This document shows, piece after piece, positions 51,941 to 62,555 of a DNA stretch of 64,000 nucleotides. The DNA is from Mimachlamys varia. Taxonomy: Eukaryota > Mollusca > Bivalvia > Pectinida > Pectinidae. A model generated the notes under the pieces. That model was not told where the DNA came from. It worked only from the letters and a program-made list of their open reading frames with translations, and made no database searches. A program made the position numbers and the translations under genes. The stretch spans positions 54,480,401 to 54,544,400 of the forward strand of contig OX392527.1 of assembly GCA_947623455.1 (NCBI GenBank). Direction: 5' to 3'. Numbering within the stretch: the stretch's first letter is position 1; each line of letters opens with the position of its first letter.

Positions 51941-54277
51941 CAGTAAGGTAGATGTGGTGTCAGAACGGTAGACGTTGTCTCAGTACGGTAGATGCTGTCT
52001 CAGTACGGTAGATGCTGTTTCAGTACGGTAGATGCTGTTTAAGTATGGTAGATTCTGTCTCGATACGGTAGATGTTGTATCAGTACGATAGATGTTATCT
52101 CAGTACGGTAGATGTTGTCTCAGTACGGTAGATGTTGTATCAATTAGGTAGATGATGTCTCAGTACGGTATATGTTGTCTGAGTACGGTAAATGCTATTT
52201 TAGTAAGTTATTTGCTGTCTCAGTACGGTATATGTTGTCTCAGTAAGGTAGATGCGGTGTCAGTACGGTAGATGTTGTTTCAGTACTGTAGATGTTGTCT
52301 CAGTACGGTAGATGTTGTCTCAGTACGGTAGATGTTCTCTGAGTACGGTAGATGCTGTTTTAGTAAGTAATTTGTTGTCTCAGTACGGTATATGTTGTCT
52401 CAGTAAGGTAGATGTTGTCTCAGTACGGTATATGTTGTCTCAGTAAGGTAGATGCGGTGTCAGTACGGTAGATGTTGTCTCAGTACGGTCTATGTTGTCT
52501 GAGTACGGTAGATGCTGTTTTAGTAAGTAATTTGCTGCCTCAGTACGGTATATGTGGTCTCAGTAAGGTAGATACTGTCTCAGTACGGTAGATGCTGTCT
52601 CAGTACGGTAGATGTTGTCTGAGTACGGTATAAACTGTCACAATACGGTAGATGTTGTCTCAGTACGGTAGATACTGTCTCAATACGGTAGATGTTGTCT
52701 CAGTAAGGTAGATGCGGTGTCAGTACGGTAGATGTTGTCTCAATACGGCAGATGTTGTCTCAGTACGGTAGATGTTTTCTCAGTACGGTATATGTTGTCT
52801 CAGTAAGGTAAATGCGGTGTCAGTACGGTAGGTGTTGTCTCAGTACGGTATATGTTGTCTCAGTAAGGTAGATGCGGTGTCAGTACGGTAGATGTTGTCT
52901 CTGTACGGTATATGCTGTTTTAGTAAGTTATTTGCTGTCTCAGTACGGTATATGTGGTCTCAGTACGGTAGATGCTGTCTCAGTACGGTAGATGTTGTTT
53001 GAGTACGGTAGATGTTGTCTGAGTACGGTGTATACTGTCACAATACGGTAGATGTTGTCTCAGTACGGCATATGCTGTCTCAGTACGGTAGATGTTGTAT
53101 CAATTAGGTAGATGATGTCTCAGTACGGTATATGTTGTCTGAGTACGGTATATGCTATTTTAGGAAGTTATTTGCTGTCTCAGTACGGTATATGTTGTCT
53201 CAGTAAGGTAGATGCGGTGTCAGTACGGTAGATGTTGTTTCAGTACGGTACATGTTGTCTCAGTACGGTAGATGTTGTCTGAGTACGGTAGATACTGTTT
53301 TAGTAAGTTATTTGCTGTCTCAGTACGGTATATGTTGTCTCAGTAAGGTAGATGTTGTCTCAGTACGGTAGATGTTGTCTCAGTAAGGTAAATGCGGTGT
53401 CAGTACGGTAGATGTTGTCTCAGTACGGTAGATGTTGTCTCAGTAAGGTAAATGCGGTGTCAGTACGGTAAATGTTGTCTCAGTACGGTATATGTTGTCT
53501 CAGTAAGGTAGATGCGGTGTCAGTACGGTAGATGTTTTCTCAGTACGGTATATGTTGTCTGAGTACGGTAGATGCTGTTTTAGTAAGTAATTTGCTGTCT
53601 CAGTACGGTATATGTGGTCTCAGTAAGGTAGATGCTGTCTCAGTACGGTAGATGTTGTCTGAGTACGGCATAAACTGTCACAATACGGTAGATGTTGTCT
53701 CAGTACGGTGGATACTGTCTCAATACGGTAGATGTTGTCTCAGTAAGGTAGATGCGGTGTCAGTACGGTATTTGTTGTCTCAGTAAGGTAGATGCTGTCT
53801 CAGTACGGTAGATGCTGTCTCTACTGTAGATGTTGTCTCAGTGCGGTAGATGCTGTCTCAGTACGGTAGATGTTGTCTGAGTACGGTAGATGCTGTTTGG
53901 TAAGTTATTTGCTGTCTCAGTACGGTATATGTTGTCTCAGTAAGGTAGATGCGGGGTCAGTACGGTAGATGTTGTTTCAGTACGGTAGATGTTGTCTCAG
54001 TACGGTAGATACTGTTTTAGTAAGTTATTTGCTGTCTCAGTTCGGTATATGTTTTCTCAGTAAGGTATATGTTGTCTCAGTACGGTATATGTTGTCTCAG
54101 TAAGGTGGATGCGGTGTCAGTACGGTAGATGTTGTCTCAGTACGGTATATGTTGTCTCAGTACGGTAGATGTTGTCACAGTATAGTATATGTTGTCTGAG
54201 TACGGTAGATGCTGTTTTAGTAAGTTATTTGCTGTCTCAGTACGGTATATGTTGTCTCAGTAAGGTAGATGTGGTGT
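51941..54277. repeat. 2,337-bp tandem duplication, copy 2
   Basis: This is the second copy of 49,604-51,940. Few differences are visible (for example GTACTGTATATG near 50,566 in copy 1 is GTACGGTATATG here, and GTAAATG near 53,468). At the right end it continues directly into GTAAGGTAGATGTGG, the arrangement seen elsewhere. Confidence 0.9.
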
Positions 54278-57200
54278 CAGAACGGTAGACGTTGTCTCAG
54301 TACGGTAGATGCTGTCTCAGTACGGTAGATGCTGTTTAAGTACGGTAGATGTTCTCTGAGTACGGTAGATACTGTTTTAGTAAGTTATTTGCTGTCTCAG
54401 TACGGTATATGTTGTCTCAGTAAGGTAGATGTTGTCTCAGTACGGTAGATACTGTCTCAATACGGTAGATGTTGTCTCAGTAAGGTAAATGCGGTGTCAG
54501 TCCGGTAGATGTTGTCTCAATACGGCAGATGTTGTCTCAGTACGGTAGATGTTTTCTCAGTACGGTATATGTTGTCTCAGTAAGGTAAATGCGGTGTCAG
54601 TACGATAGATGTTGTCTCAGTACGGTATATGTTGTCTCAGTAAGGTAGATGCGGTGTCAGTACGGTAGATGTTGTCTCAGTACGGTATATGATGTTTTAG
54701 TAAGTTATTTGCTGTCTCAGTACGGTATATGTGGTCTCAGTACGGTATATGCTGTCTCAGTACGGTAGATGTTGTCTGAGTACGGTAGATGTTGTCTGAG
54801 TACGGTGTATACTGTCACAATACGGTAGATGTTGTCTCAGTACGGTAGATGTTGTCTCAGTACGGTAGATGTTGTATCAATTAGGTAGATGATGTCTCAG
54901 TACTGTATATGTTGTCTGAGTACGGTATATGCTATTTTAGTAAGTTATTTGCTGTCTCAGTACGGTATATGTTGTCTCAGTAAGGTAGATGCGGTGTCAG
55001 TACGGTAGATGTTGTCTCAGTACGGTAAATGTTGTCTCAGTACGGTAGATACTGTTTTAGTAAGTTATTTGCTGTCTCAGTTCGGTATATGTTTTCTCAG
55101 TAAGGTATATGTTGTCTCAGTACGGTATATGTTGTCTCAGTACGGTAGATGTTGTCTCAGTAAGGTAGATGTGGTGTCAGAACGGTAGACGTTGTCTCAG
55201 TACGGTAGATGCTGTCTCAGTACGGTAGATGCTGTTTCAGTACGGTAGATGCTGTTTAAGTATGGTAGATTCTGTCTCGATACGGTAGATGTTGTATCAG
55301 TACGATAGATGTTATCTCAGTACGGTAGATGTTGTCTCAGTACGGTAGATGTTGTATCAATTAGGTAGATGATGTCTCAGTACGGTATATGTTGTCTGAG
55401 TACGGTAAATGCTATTTTAGTAAGTTATTTGCTGTCTCAGTACGGTATATGTTGTCTCAGTAAGGTAGATGCGGTGTCAGTACGGTAGATGTTGTTTCAG
55501 TACTGTAGATGTTGTCTCAGTACGGTAGATGTTGTCTCAGTACGGTAGATGTTCTCTGAGTACGGTAGATGCTGTTTTAGTAAGTAATTTGCTGTCTCAG
55601 TACGGTATATGTGGTCTCAGTAAGGTAGATGCTGTCTCAGTACGGTAGATGTTGTCTGAGTACGGTATAAACTGTCACAATACGGTAGATGTTGTCTCAG
55701 TACGGTGGATACTGTCTCAGTTCGGTATATGTTTTCTCAGTAAGGTAGATGCGGTGTCAGTACGGTATTTGTTGTCTCAGTAAGGTAGATGCTGTCTCAG
55801 TACGGTAGATGCTGTCTCTACTGTAGATGTTGTCTCAGTGCGGTAGATGCTGTCTCAGTACGGTAGATGTTGTCTGAGTACGGTAGATGCTGTTTTAGTA
55901 AGTTATTTGCTGTCTCAGTACGGTATATGTTGTCTCAGTAAGGTAGATGCGGGGTCAGTACGGTAGATGTTGTTTCAGTACGGTAGATGTTGTCTCAGTA
56001 CGGTAAATGTTGTCTCAGTACGGTAGATACTGTTTTAGTAAGTTATTTGCTGTCTCAGTTCGGTATATGTTTTCTCAGTAAGGTATATGTTGTCTCAGTA
56101 CGGTATATGTTGTCTCAGTAAGGTGGATGCGGTGTCAGTACGGTAGATGTTGTCTCAGTACGGTATATGTTGTCTCAGTACGGTAGATGTTGTCACAGTA
56201 TAGTATATGTTGTCTGAGTACGGTAGATGCTGTTTTAGTAAGTTATTTGCCGTCTCAGTACGGTATATGTTGTCTCAGTAAGGTAGATGTGATGTCAGAA
56301 CGGTAGACGTTGTCTCAGTACGGTAGATGCTGTCTCAGTACGGTAGATGCTGTTTAAGTACGGTAGATGCTGTCTCAATACGGTAGATGTTGTATCAGTA
56401 CGATAGATGTTGTCTCAGTACGGTAGATGTTGTCTCAGTACGGTAGATGTTGTATCAATTAGGTAGATGATGTCTCAGTACGGTATATGTTGTCTGAGTA
56501 CGGTATATGCTATTTTAGTAAGTTATTTGCTGTCTCAGTACGGTATATGTTGTCTCAGTAAGGTAGATGCGGTGTCAGTACGGTAGATGTTGTTTCAGTA
56601 CGGTAGATGTTGTCTCAGTACGGTAGATGTTGTCTCAGTACGGTAGATGTTCTCTGAGTACGGTAGATACTTTTTTAGTAAGTTATTTGCTGTCTCAGTA
56701 CGGTAGATGTTGTCTCAGTACGGTAGATACTGTCTCAATACGGTAGATGTTGTCTCAGTAAGGTAAATGCGGTGTCAGTCCGGTAGATGTTGTCTCAATA
56801 CGGCAGATGTTGTCTCAGTACGGTAGATGTTTTCTCAGTACGGTATATGTTGTCTCAGTAAGGTAAATGCGGTGTCAGTACGGTAGATGTTGTCTCAGTA
56901 CGGTATATGTTGTCTCAGTAAGGTAGATGCGGTGTCAGTACGGTAGATGTTGTCTCAGTACGGTATATAATGTTTTAGTAAGTTATTTGCTGTCTCAGTA
57001 CGGTATATGTGGTCTCAGTACGGTATATGCTGTCTCAGTACGGTAGATGTTGTCTGAGTACGGTAGATGTTGTCTGAGTACGGTGTATACTGTCACAATA
57101 CGGTAGATGTTGTCTCAGTACGGTAGATGTTGTCTCAGTACGGTAGATGTTGTATCAATTAGGTAGATGATGTCTCAGTACTGTATATGTTGTCTGAGTA

Positions 57201-58640
57201 CGGTATATGCTATTTTAGTAAGTTATTTGCTGTCTCAGTACGGTATATGTTGTCTCAGTAAGGTAGATGCGGTGTCAGTACGGTAGATGTTGTCTCAGTA
57301 CGGTAAATGTTGTCTCAGTACGGTAGATACAGTTTTAGTAAGTTATTTGCTGTCTCAGTTCGGTATATGTTTTCTCAGTAAGGTATATGTTGTCTCAGTA
57401 CGGTATATGTTGTCTCAGTACGGTAGATGTTGTCTCAGTAAGGTAGATGTGGTGTCAGAACGGTAGACGTTGTCTCAGTACGGTAGATGCTGTTTCAGTA
57501 CGGTAGATGCTGTTTAAGTATGGTAGATTCTGTCTCGATACGGTAGATGTTGTATCAGTACGATAGATGTTATCTCAGTACGGTAGATGTTGTCTCAGTA
57601 CGGTAGATGTTGTATCAATTAGGTAGATGATGTCTCAGTACGGTATATGTTGTCTGAGTACGGTAAATGCTATTTTAGTAAGTTATTTGCTGTCTCAGTA
57701 CGGTATATGTTGTCTCAGTAAGGTAGATGCGGTGTCAGTACGGTAGATGTTGTTTCAGTACTGTAGATGTTGTCTCAGTACGGTAGATGTTGTCTCAGTA
57801 CGGTAAATGTTCTCTGAGTACGGTAGATGCTGTTTTAGTAAGTAATTTGCTGTCTCAGTACGGTATATGTGGTCTCAGTAAGGTAGATGCTGTCTCAGTA
57901 CGGTAGATGTTGTCTGAGTACGGTATAAACTGTCACAATACGGTAGATGTTGTCTCAGTACGGTGGATACTGTCTCAATACGGTAGATGTTGTCTCAGTA
58001 AGGTAGATGCGGTGTCAGTACGGTATATGTTGTCTCAGTAAGGTAGATGCTGTCTCAGTACGGTAGATGATGTCTCTACTGTAGATGTTGTCTCAGTGCG
58101 GTAGATGCTGTCTCAGTACGGTAGATGTTGTCTGAGTACGGTAGATGCTGTTTTAGTAAGTTATTTGCTGTCTCAGTACGGTATATGTTGTCTCAGTAAG
58201 GTAGATGTTGTCTCAGTACGGTAGATGTTGTCTCAGTACGGTAGATGTTGTATCAATTAGGTAGATGATGGCTCAGTACGGTAGATGTTGTCTGAGTACG
58301 GTATATGCTATTTTAGTAAGTTATTTGCTGTCTCAGTACGGTATATGTTGTCTCAGTAAGGTAGATGCGGTGTCAGTACGGTAGATGTTGTTTCAGTACG
58401 GTAGATGTTGTCTCTACTGTAGATGTTGTCTCAGTGCGGTAGATGCTGTCTCAGTACGGTAGATGTTGTCTGAGTACGGTATATGCTATTTTAGTAAGTT
58501 ATTTGCTGTCTCAGTACGGTATATGTTGTCTCAGTAAGGTAGATGCGGTGTCAGTACGGTAGATGTTGTTTCAGTACGGTAGATGTTGTCTCAGTACGGT
58601 AGATGTTGTCTCAGTACGGTAGATGTTATCTGAGTACGGT

Positions 58641-59747
58641 AGATACTGTTTTAGTAAGTTATTTGCTGTCTCAGTACGGTATATGTTGTCTCAGTAAGGT
58701 AGATGTTGTCTCAGTACGGTAGATGTTGTCTCAGTAAGGTAAATGCGGTGTCACTACGGTAGATGTTGTCTCAGTACGGTATATGTTGTCTCAGTAAGGT
58801 AGATGCGGTGTCAGTACGGTAGATGTTGTCTCAGTACGGTATATGTTGTCTGAGTACGGTAGATGCTGTTTTAGTAAGTAATTTGCTGTCTCAGTACGGT
58901 ATATGTGGTCTCAGTAAGGTAGATACTGTCTCAGTACGGTAAATGCTGTCTCAGTACGGTAGATGTTGTCTGAGTACGGTATAAACTGTCACAATACGGT
59001 AGATGTTGTCTCAGTACGTTAGATACTGTCTCAATACGGTAGATGTTGTCTCAGTAAGGTAGATGCGGTGTCAGTACGGTATATGTTGTCTCAGTAAGGT
59101 AGATGCTGTCTCAGTACGGTAGATGATGTCTCTACTGTAGATGTTGTCTCAGTGCGGTAGATGCTGTCTCAGTACGGTAGATGTTGTCTGAGTACGGTAG
59201 ATGCTGTTTTAGTAAGTAATTGGCTGTCTCAGTACGGAATATGTTGTCTCAGTAAGGTAGATGCGGTGTCAGTACGGTAGATGTTGTTTCAGTACGGTAG
59301 ATACTGTTTTAGTAAGTTATTTGCTGTCTCAGTTCGGTATGTGTTTTCTCAGTAAGGTATATGTTGTCTCAGTACGGTAGATGTTGTCTCAGTAAGGTGG
59401 ATGCGGTGTCAGTACGGTAGATGTTGTCCCAGTACAGTATATTTTGTCTGAGTACGGTTGATGCTGTTTTAGTAAGTTATTTGCTGTCTCAGTACGGTAT
59501 ATTTTGTCTCAGTAAGGTAGATGTGGTGTCAGAACGGTAGACGTTGTCTCAGTACGGTAGATGCTGTCAGTACGGTAGATGCTGTTTCAGTACGGTAGAT
59601 GCTGTTTCAGTACGGTAGATTCTGTCTCAATACGGTAGATGTTGTATCAGTACGGTAGATGTTGTCTCAATACGGCAGATGTTGTCTCAGTACGGTAAAT
59701 GTTTTCTCAGTACGGTATATGTTGTCTCAGTAAAGTAAATGCGGTGT
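58641..59747. repeat. 1,107-bp tandem duplication, copy 1
   Basis: The 18-bp marker lies at 59,130 and 60,237, and AGATACTGTTTTAG at 58,641 and 59,748. The period is not a whole number of units: 56 units minus 2 bp (marker), minus 2 bp (GCTGTCAGTAC near 59,555) and minus 9 bp at the breakpoint. Confidence 0.92.
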
Positions 59748-60854
59748 AGATACTGTTTTAGTAAGTTATTTGCTGTCTCAGTACGGTATATGTTGTCTCA
59801 GTAAGGTAGATGTTGTCTCAGTACGGTAGATGTTGTCTCAGTAAGGTAAATGCGGTGTCACTACGGTAGATGTTGTCTCAGTACGGTATATGTTGTCTCA
59901 GTAAGGTAGATGCGGTGTCAGTACGGTAGATGTTGTCTCAGTACGGTATATGTTGTCTGAGTACGGTAGATGCTGTTTTAGTAAGTAATTTGCTGTCTCA
60001 GTACGGTATATGTGGTCTCAGTAAGGTAGATACTGTCTCAGTACGGTAAATGCTGTCTCAGTACGGTAGATGTTGTCTGAGTACGGTATAAACTGTCACA
60101 ATACGGTAGATGTTGTCTCAGTACGTTAGATACTGTCTCAATACGGTAGATGTTGTCTCAGTAAGGTAGATGCGGTGTCAGTACGGTATATGTTGTCTCA
60201 GTAAGGTAGATGCTGTCTCAGTACGGTAGATGATGTCTCTACTGTAGATGTTGTCTCAGTGCGGTAGATGCTGTCTCAGTACGGTAGATGTTGTCTGAGT
60301 ACGGTAGATGCTGTTTTAGTAAGTAATTGGCTGTCTCAGTACGGAATATGTTGTCTCAGTAAGGTAGATGCGGTGTCAGTACGGTAGATGTTGTTTCAGT
60401 ACGGTAGATACTGTTTTAGTAAGTTATTTGCTGTCTCAGTTCGGTATGTGTTTTCTCAGTAAGGTATATGTTGTCTCAGTACGGTAGATGTTGTCTCAGT
60501 AAGGTGGATGCGGTGTCAGTACGGTAGATGTTGTCCCAGTACAGTATATTTTGTCTGAGTACGGTTGATGCTGTTTTAGTAAGTTATTTGCTGTCTCAGT
60601 ACGGTATATTTTGTCTCAGTAAGGTAGATGTGGTGTCAGAACGGTAGACGTTGTCTCAGTACGGTAGATGCTGTCAGTACGGTAGATGCTGTTTCAGTAC
60701 GGTAGATGCTGTTTCAGTACGGTAGATTCTGTCTCAATACGGTAGATGTTGTATCAGTACGGTAGATGTTGTCTCAATACGGCAGATGTTGTCTCAGTAC
60801 GGTAAATGTTTTCTCAGTACGGTATATGTTGTCTCAGTAAGGTAAATGCGGTGT
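59748..60854. repeat. 1,107-bp tandem duplication, copy 2
   Basis: This is the second copy of 58,641-59,747. The join at 59,747/59,748 reads GCGGTGT then AGATACTG, so one unit is missing CAGTACGGT. At the right end (60,855 on) the sequence continues normally with CAGTACGG, which identifies the undisturbed left partner of the join. One base differs close to the join: copy 1 ends TAAAGTAAATG, whereas copy 2 has TAAGGTAAATG. Confidence 0.92.
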
Positions 60855-61320
60855 CAGTACGGTAGATGTTGTCTCAGTACGGTATATGTTGTCTCAGTAA
60901 GGTAGATACGGTGTCAGTACGGTAGATGTTGTCTCAGTACGGTATATGCTGTTTTAGTAAGTAATTTGCTGTCTCAGTACGGTATATGTGGTCTCAGTAC
61001 GGTAGATGCTGTCTCTACTGTAGATGTTGTCTCTGTGCGGTAGATCCTGTCTCAGTACGGGAGATGTTGTCTCAGTACGGTAAATTATGTCTCAGTACTG
61101 TATATGTTGTCTCAGTACGGTAGATATTGTCTCAGTACGGTAGATGCTGTTTAAGTAAGTTATTTGCTGTCTCAGTACGGTATATGTGGTCTCAGTACGG
61201 TAGATGCTGTTTCAGTACTGTAGATGTTGTCTCAGTACGGTAGATATTGTCTCAGTACGGTAGATACTGTTTTAGTAAGTTATTTGCTGTCTCAGTACGG
61301 TATATGTGGTCTCAGTACGG

Positions 61321-61926
61321 TAGATGTTGTCTCAGTCAGTAGATGTTGTCTCAGTACGGTAGATGTTGTCTCAGTACGGTAGATGCTGTCTCAGTACGGT
61401 AGATGTTGTCTCAGTACGGTAGATGTTGTCTCAGTACGGTAGATGCTGTCTCAGTACGGTAAATGTTGTCTCAGTACGGTAGATGTTGTCACAGTACGGT
61501 ATATGCTGTCTCAGTACGGTAGATGCTGTCTCAGTACTGTAGATGTTGTCTCAGTACGGTAGATATTGTCTCAGTATGGTAGATGTTGTCTCAGTACGGT
61601 AGATGCTGTCTCAGTACGGTAAATGTTGTCTCAGTACGGTAGATGCTGTCTCTACTGTAGATGTTGTCTCAGTACGGTAGATGTTGTCTCAGTACGGTAG
61701 ATGTTATCACAGTACGGTATATGCTGTCTCAGTACGGTATATGTTGTCTCAGTCAGTAGATGTTGTCTCAGTACGGTAGATGTTGTCTCAGTACGGTAGA
61801 TGCTGTCTCAGTGCGGTAGATGCTGTCTCAGTACGGTAGATACTGTCTCAATACGGTAGATGTTGTCTCAGTAAGGTAGATGCGGTGTCAGTACGGTATA
61901 TGTTGTCTGAGTAAGGTAGATGCTGT
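61321..61926. repeat. Consensus-like terminal zone of the 20-bp array
   Basis: The last 600 bp of the 20-bp array is dominated by near-consensus units (CAGTACGGTAGATGTTGTCT or GCTGTCT) and has few B-type markers. Units shortened by 1 bp, CAGTCAGTAGATG, occur near 61,332 and 61,750, and one 18-bp marker is at 61,650. A short B-like series (CAATACGG, GATGCGGTGTCAG) returns at about 61,850-61,900. The last recognisable unit ends at GATGCTGT (61,926). Confidence 0.85.
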
Positions 61927-61955
61927 TCGGTCAACTCAGAAAAAGTGATATTTTC
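61927..61955. other. Junction between the 20-bp and 25-bp satellites
   Basis: The sequence TCGGTCAACTCAG belongs to neither array. It is followed by AAAAGTGATATTTTC, which looks like a 25-bp unit with about 10 bp missing. The regular 25-bp array then starts at 61,956. There is no inserted element, inverted repeat or target-site duplication visible. This is the only non-repetitive sequence in the window. Confidence 0.85.
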
Positions 61956-62255
61956 ACAAGTGACAAATATCATAGTTCTCACAAGTGACAAATATCATAG
62001 TTCTAACTAGTGACAAATATCATAGTTCTCACTAATGACAAATATCATAGTTCTCACTAGTGACAAATATCATAGTTCTCACAAGTGACAAATATCATAG
62101 TTCTCAAAAGTGACAAATATCATAGTTCTCACTAGTGACAAATATCATAGTTCTCACAAGTGACAAACATCTTGGTTCTCACTAGTGACAAATATCATAG
62201 TTCTCACAAGTGACAAATATCATAGTTTTCACTAGTGACAAACATCATAGTTCTC

Positions 62256-62430
62256 ACTAGTGACAAATATCATAGTTCTCACAAGTGACAAATATAATAG
62301 TTCTCACAAATGACAAATATTTTGGTTCTCACTAGTGACAAATATCATAGTTCTCACAAATGACAAATATCATAGTTCTCACAAGTAACAAATATCATAG
62401 TACTCACTAGTGACAAATATCATAGTTCTC
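62256..62430. repeat. 300-bp higher-order repeat in the 25-bp array, copy 1
   Basis: This series of variant units (AATATAATAG, then CTCACAAATG with a TTTTGG unit at 62,306, then ACAAGTAACA, then TACTCACTAG) recurs 300 bp (12 units) later. It is evidence that the 25-bp array also grows by exchange of multi-unit blocks. Confidence 0.8.
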
Positions 62431-62555
62431 ACTAGTGACAAATATCATAGTTCTCACTAGTGACAAATATCATAGTTCTCACTAGTGACAAATATCTTGG
62501 TTCTCACTAGTGACAAATATCATAGTTCTCACAAGTGACAAATATCATAGTTCTC

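Larger units (their letters stand above)
55551..61188. repeat. 6.1-kb segmental repeat, right copy
   Basis: This corresponds to 36,112-42,260. It lacks the 1,618-bp duplication but has its own 1,107-bp duplication. After 61,188 it diverges (TATATGTGGTCTC instead of TATATGTTGTCTC) and passes into the consensus-like end zone. Confidence 0.88.
43789..61320. repeat. B-type block following T block 5
   Basis: These B-type units parallel those after T block 4 without the 759-bp gain. Stretches near 46.0-49.9 kb recur near 53.8-57.7 kb (offset 7,812 bp, then 7,832 bp after a one-unit difference near 47,510). The block contains the 2,337-bp and 1,107-bp tandem duplications and the right copy of the 6.1-kb segment. 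Confidence 0.82.
16634..61663. repeat. 18-bp marker unit (CTCTACTGTAGATG), 24 copies
   Basis: One unit has lost two bases, reading GTCTCTACTGTAGATG instead of GTCTCAGTACTGTAGATG. CTCTACT starts at 16,634; 17,851; 19,847; 21,843; 28,003; 33,603; 35,320; 36,377 (here ACTTTAG); 38,635; 40,253; 40,591; 41,309; 42,085; 46,007; 47,984; 51,482; 53,819; 55,816; 58,074; 58,412; 59,130; 60,237; 61,013 and 61,650. It is absent before 16.6 kb. The repeated spacings (1,996 twice; 2,258 twice; 338+718 twice; 776 twice) expose the duplications described elsewhere. Confidence 0.92.
1..61926. repeat. 20-bp satellite array (whole tract)
   Basis: A continuous head-to-tail array of a 20-bp unit, consensus CAGTACGGTAGATGTTGTCT, all copies in the same orientation. 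It begins mid-unit at position 1, so the array continues to the left. About 3,100 units are present. The plus strand is rich in G+T (13 of 20 bases), with 9 of 20 G+C. Substitutions concentrate at unit position 6 (C or A), position 11 (G, T or A) and position 15 (T, C or A); the ATG and TGTCT segments change less. Because 20 is not a multiple of 3, each reading frame meets the TAG of GGTAGATG every 60 bases on the plus strand. The TGA of TACTGAGAC does the same on the minus strand. No long open frame is therefore possible. The role is unknown; arrays like this usually form constitutive heterochromatin. Confidence 0.98.

Noticed and set aside
1..61926. Short open reading frames starting at the ATG present in most 20-bp units
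   Set aside because: Stops recur every 60 bases in all frames on both strands (TAG of GGTAGATG, TGA of TACTGAGAC). Any longer frame depends on a chance run of variants such as GGTATATG and shows only repeat-derived sequence.
1..61926. TGTCTC motif as an auxin response element in every unit
   Set aside because: The six-base match is a by-product of the unit sequence. There are no genes or promoters nearby and no evidence that the source is a plant.
1..61926. Telomeric repeat
   Set aside because: The plus strand is G/T-rich, but the unit is 20 bp without runs of G. It is followed by a different satellite and not by a chromosome end or subtelomeric genes.
1..61926. Coding tandem-repeat protein (for example a silk- or mucin-like gene)
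   Set aside because: The period of 20 bp is not a multiple of three, so no frame is kept from unit to unit, and stops occur in each frame.
61927..61955. Transposon end or target-site duplication at the satellite junction
   Set aside because: The unassigned piece is only about 13 bp, with no inverted repeats, no flanking duplication and no coding remnants.
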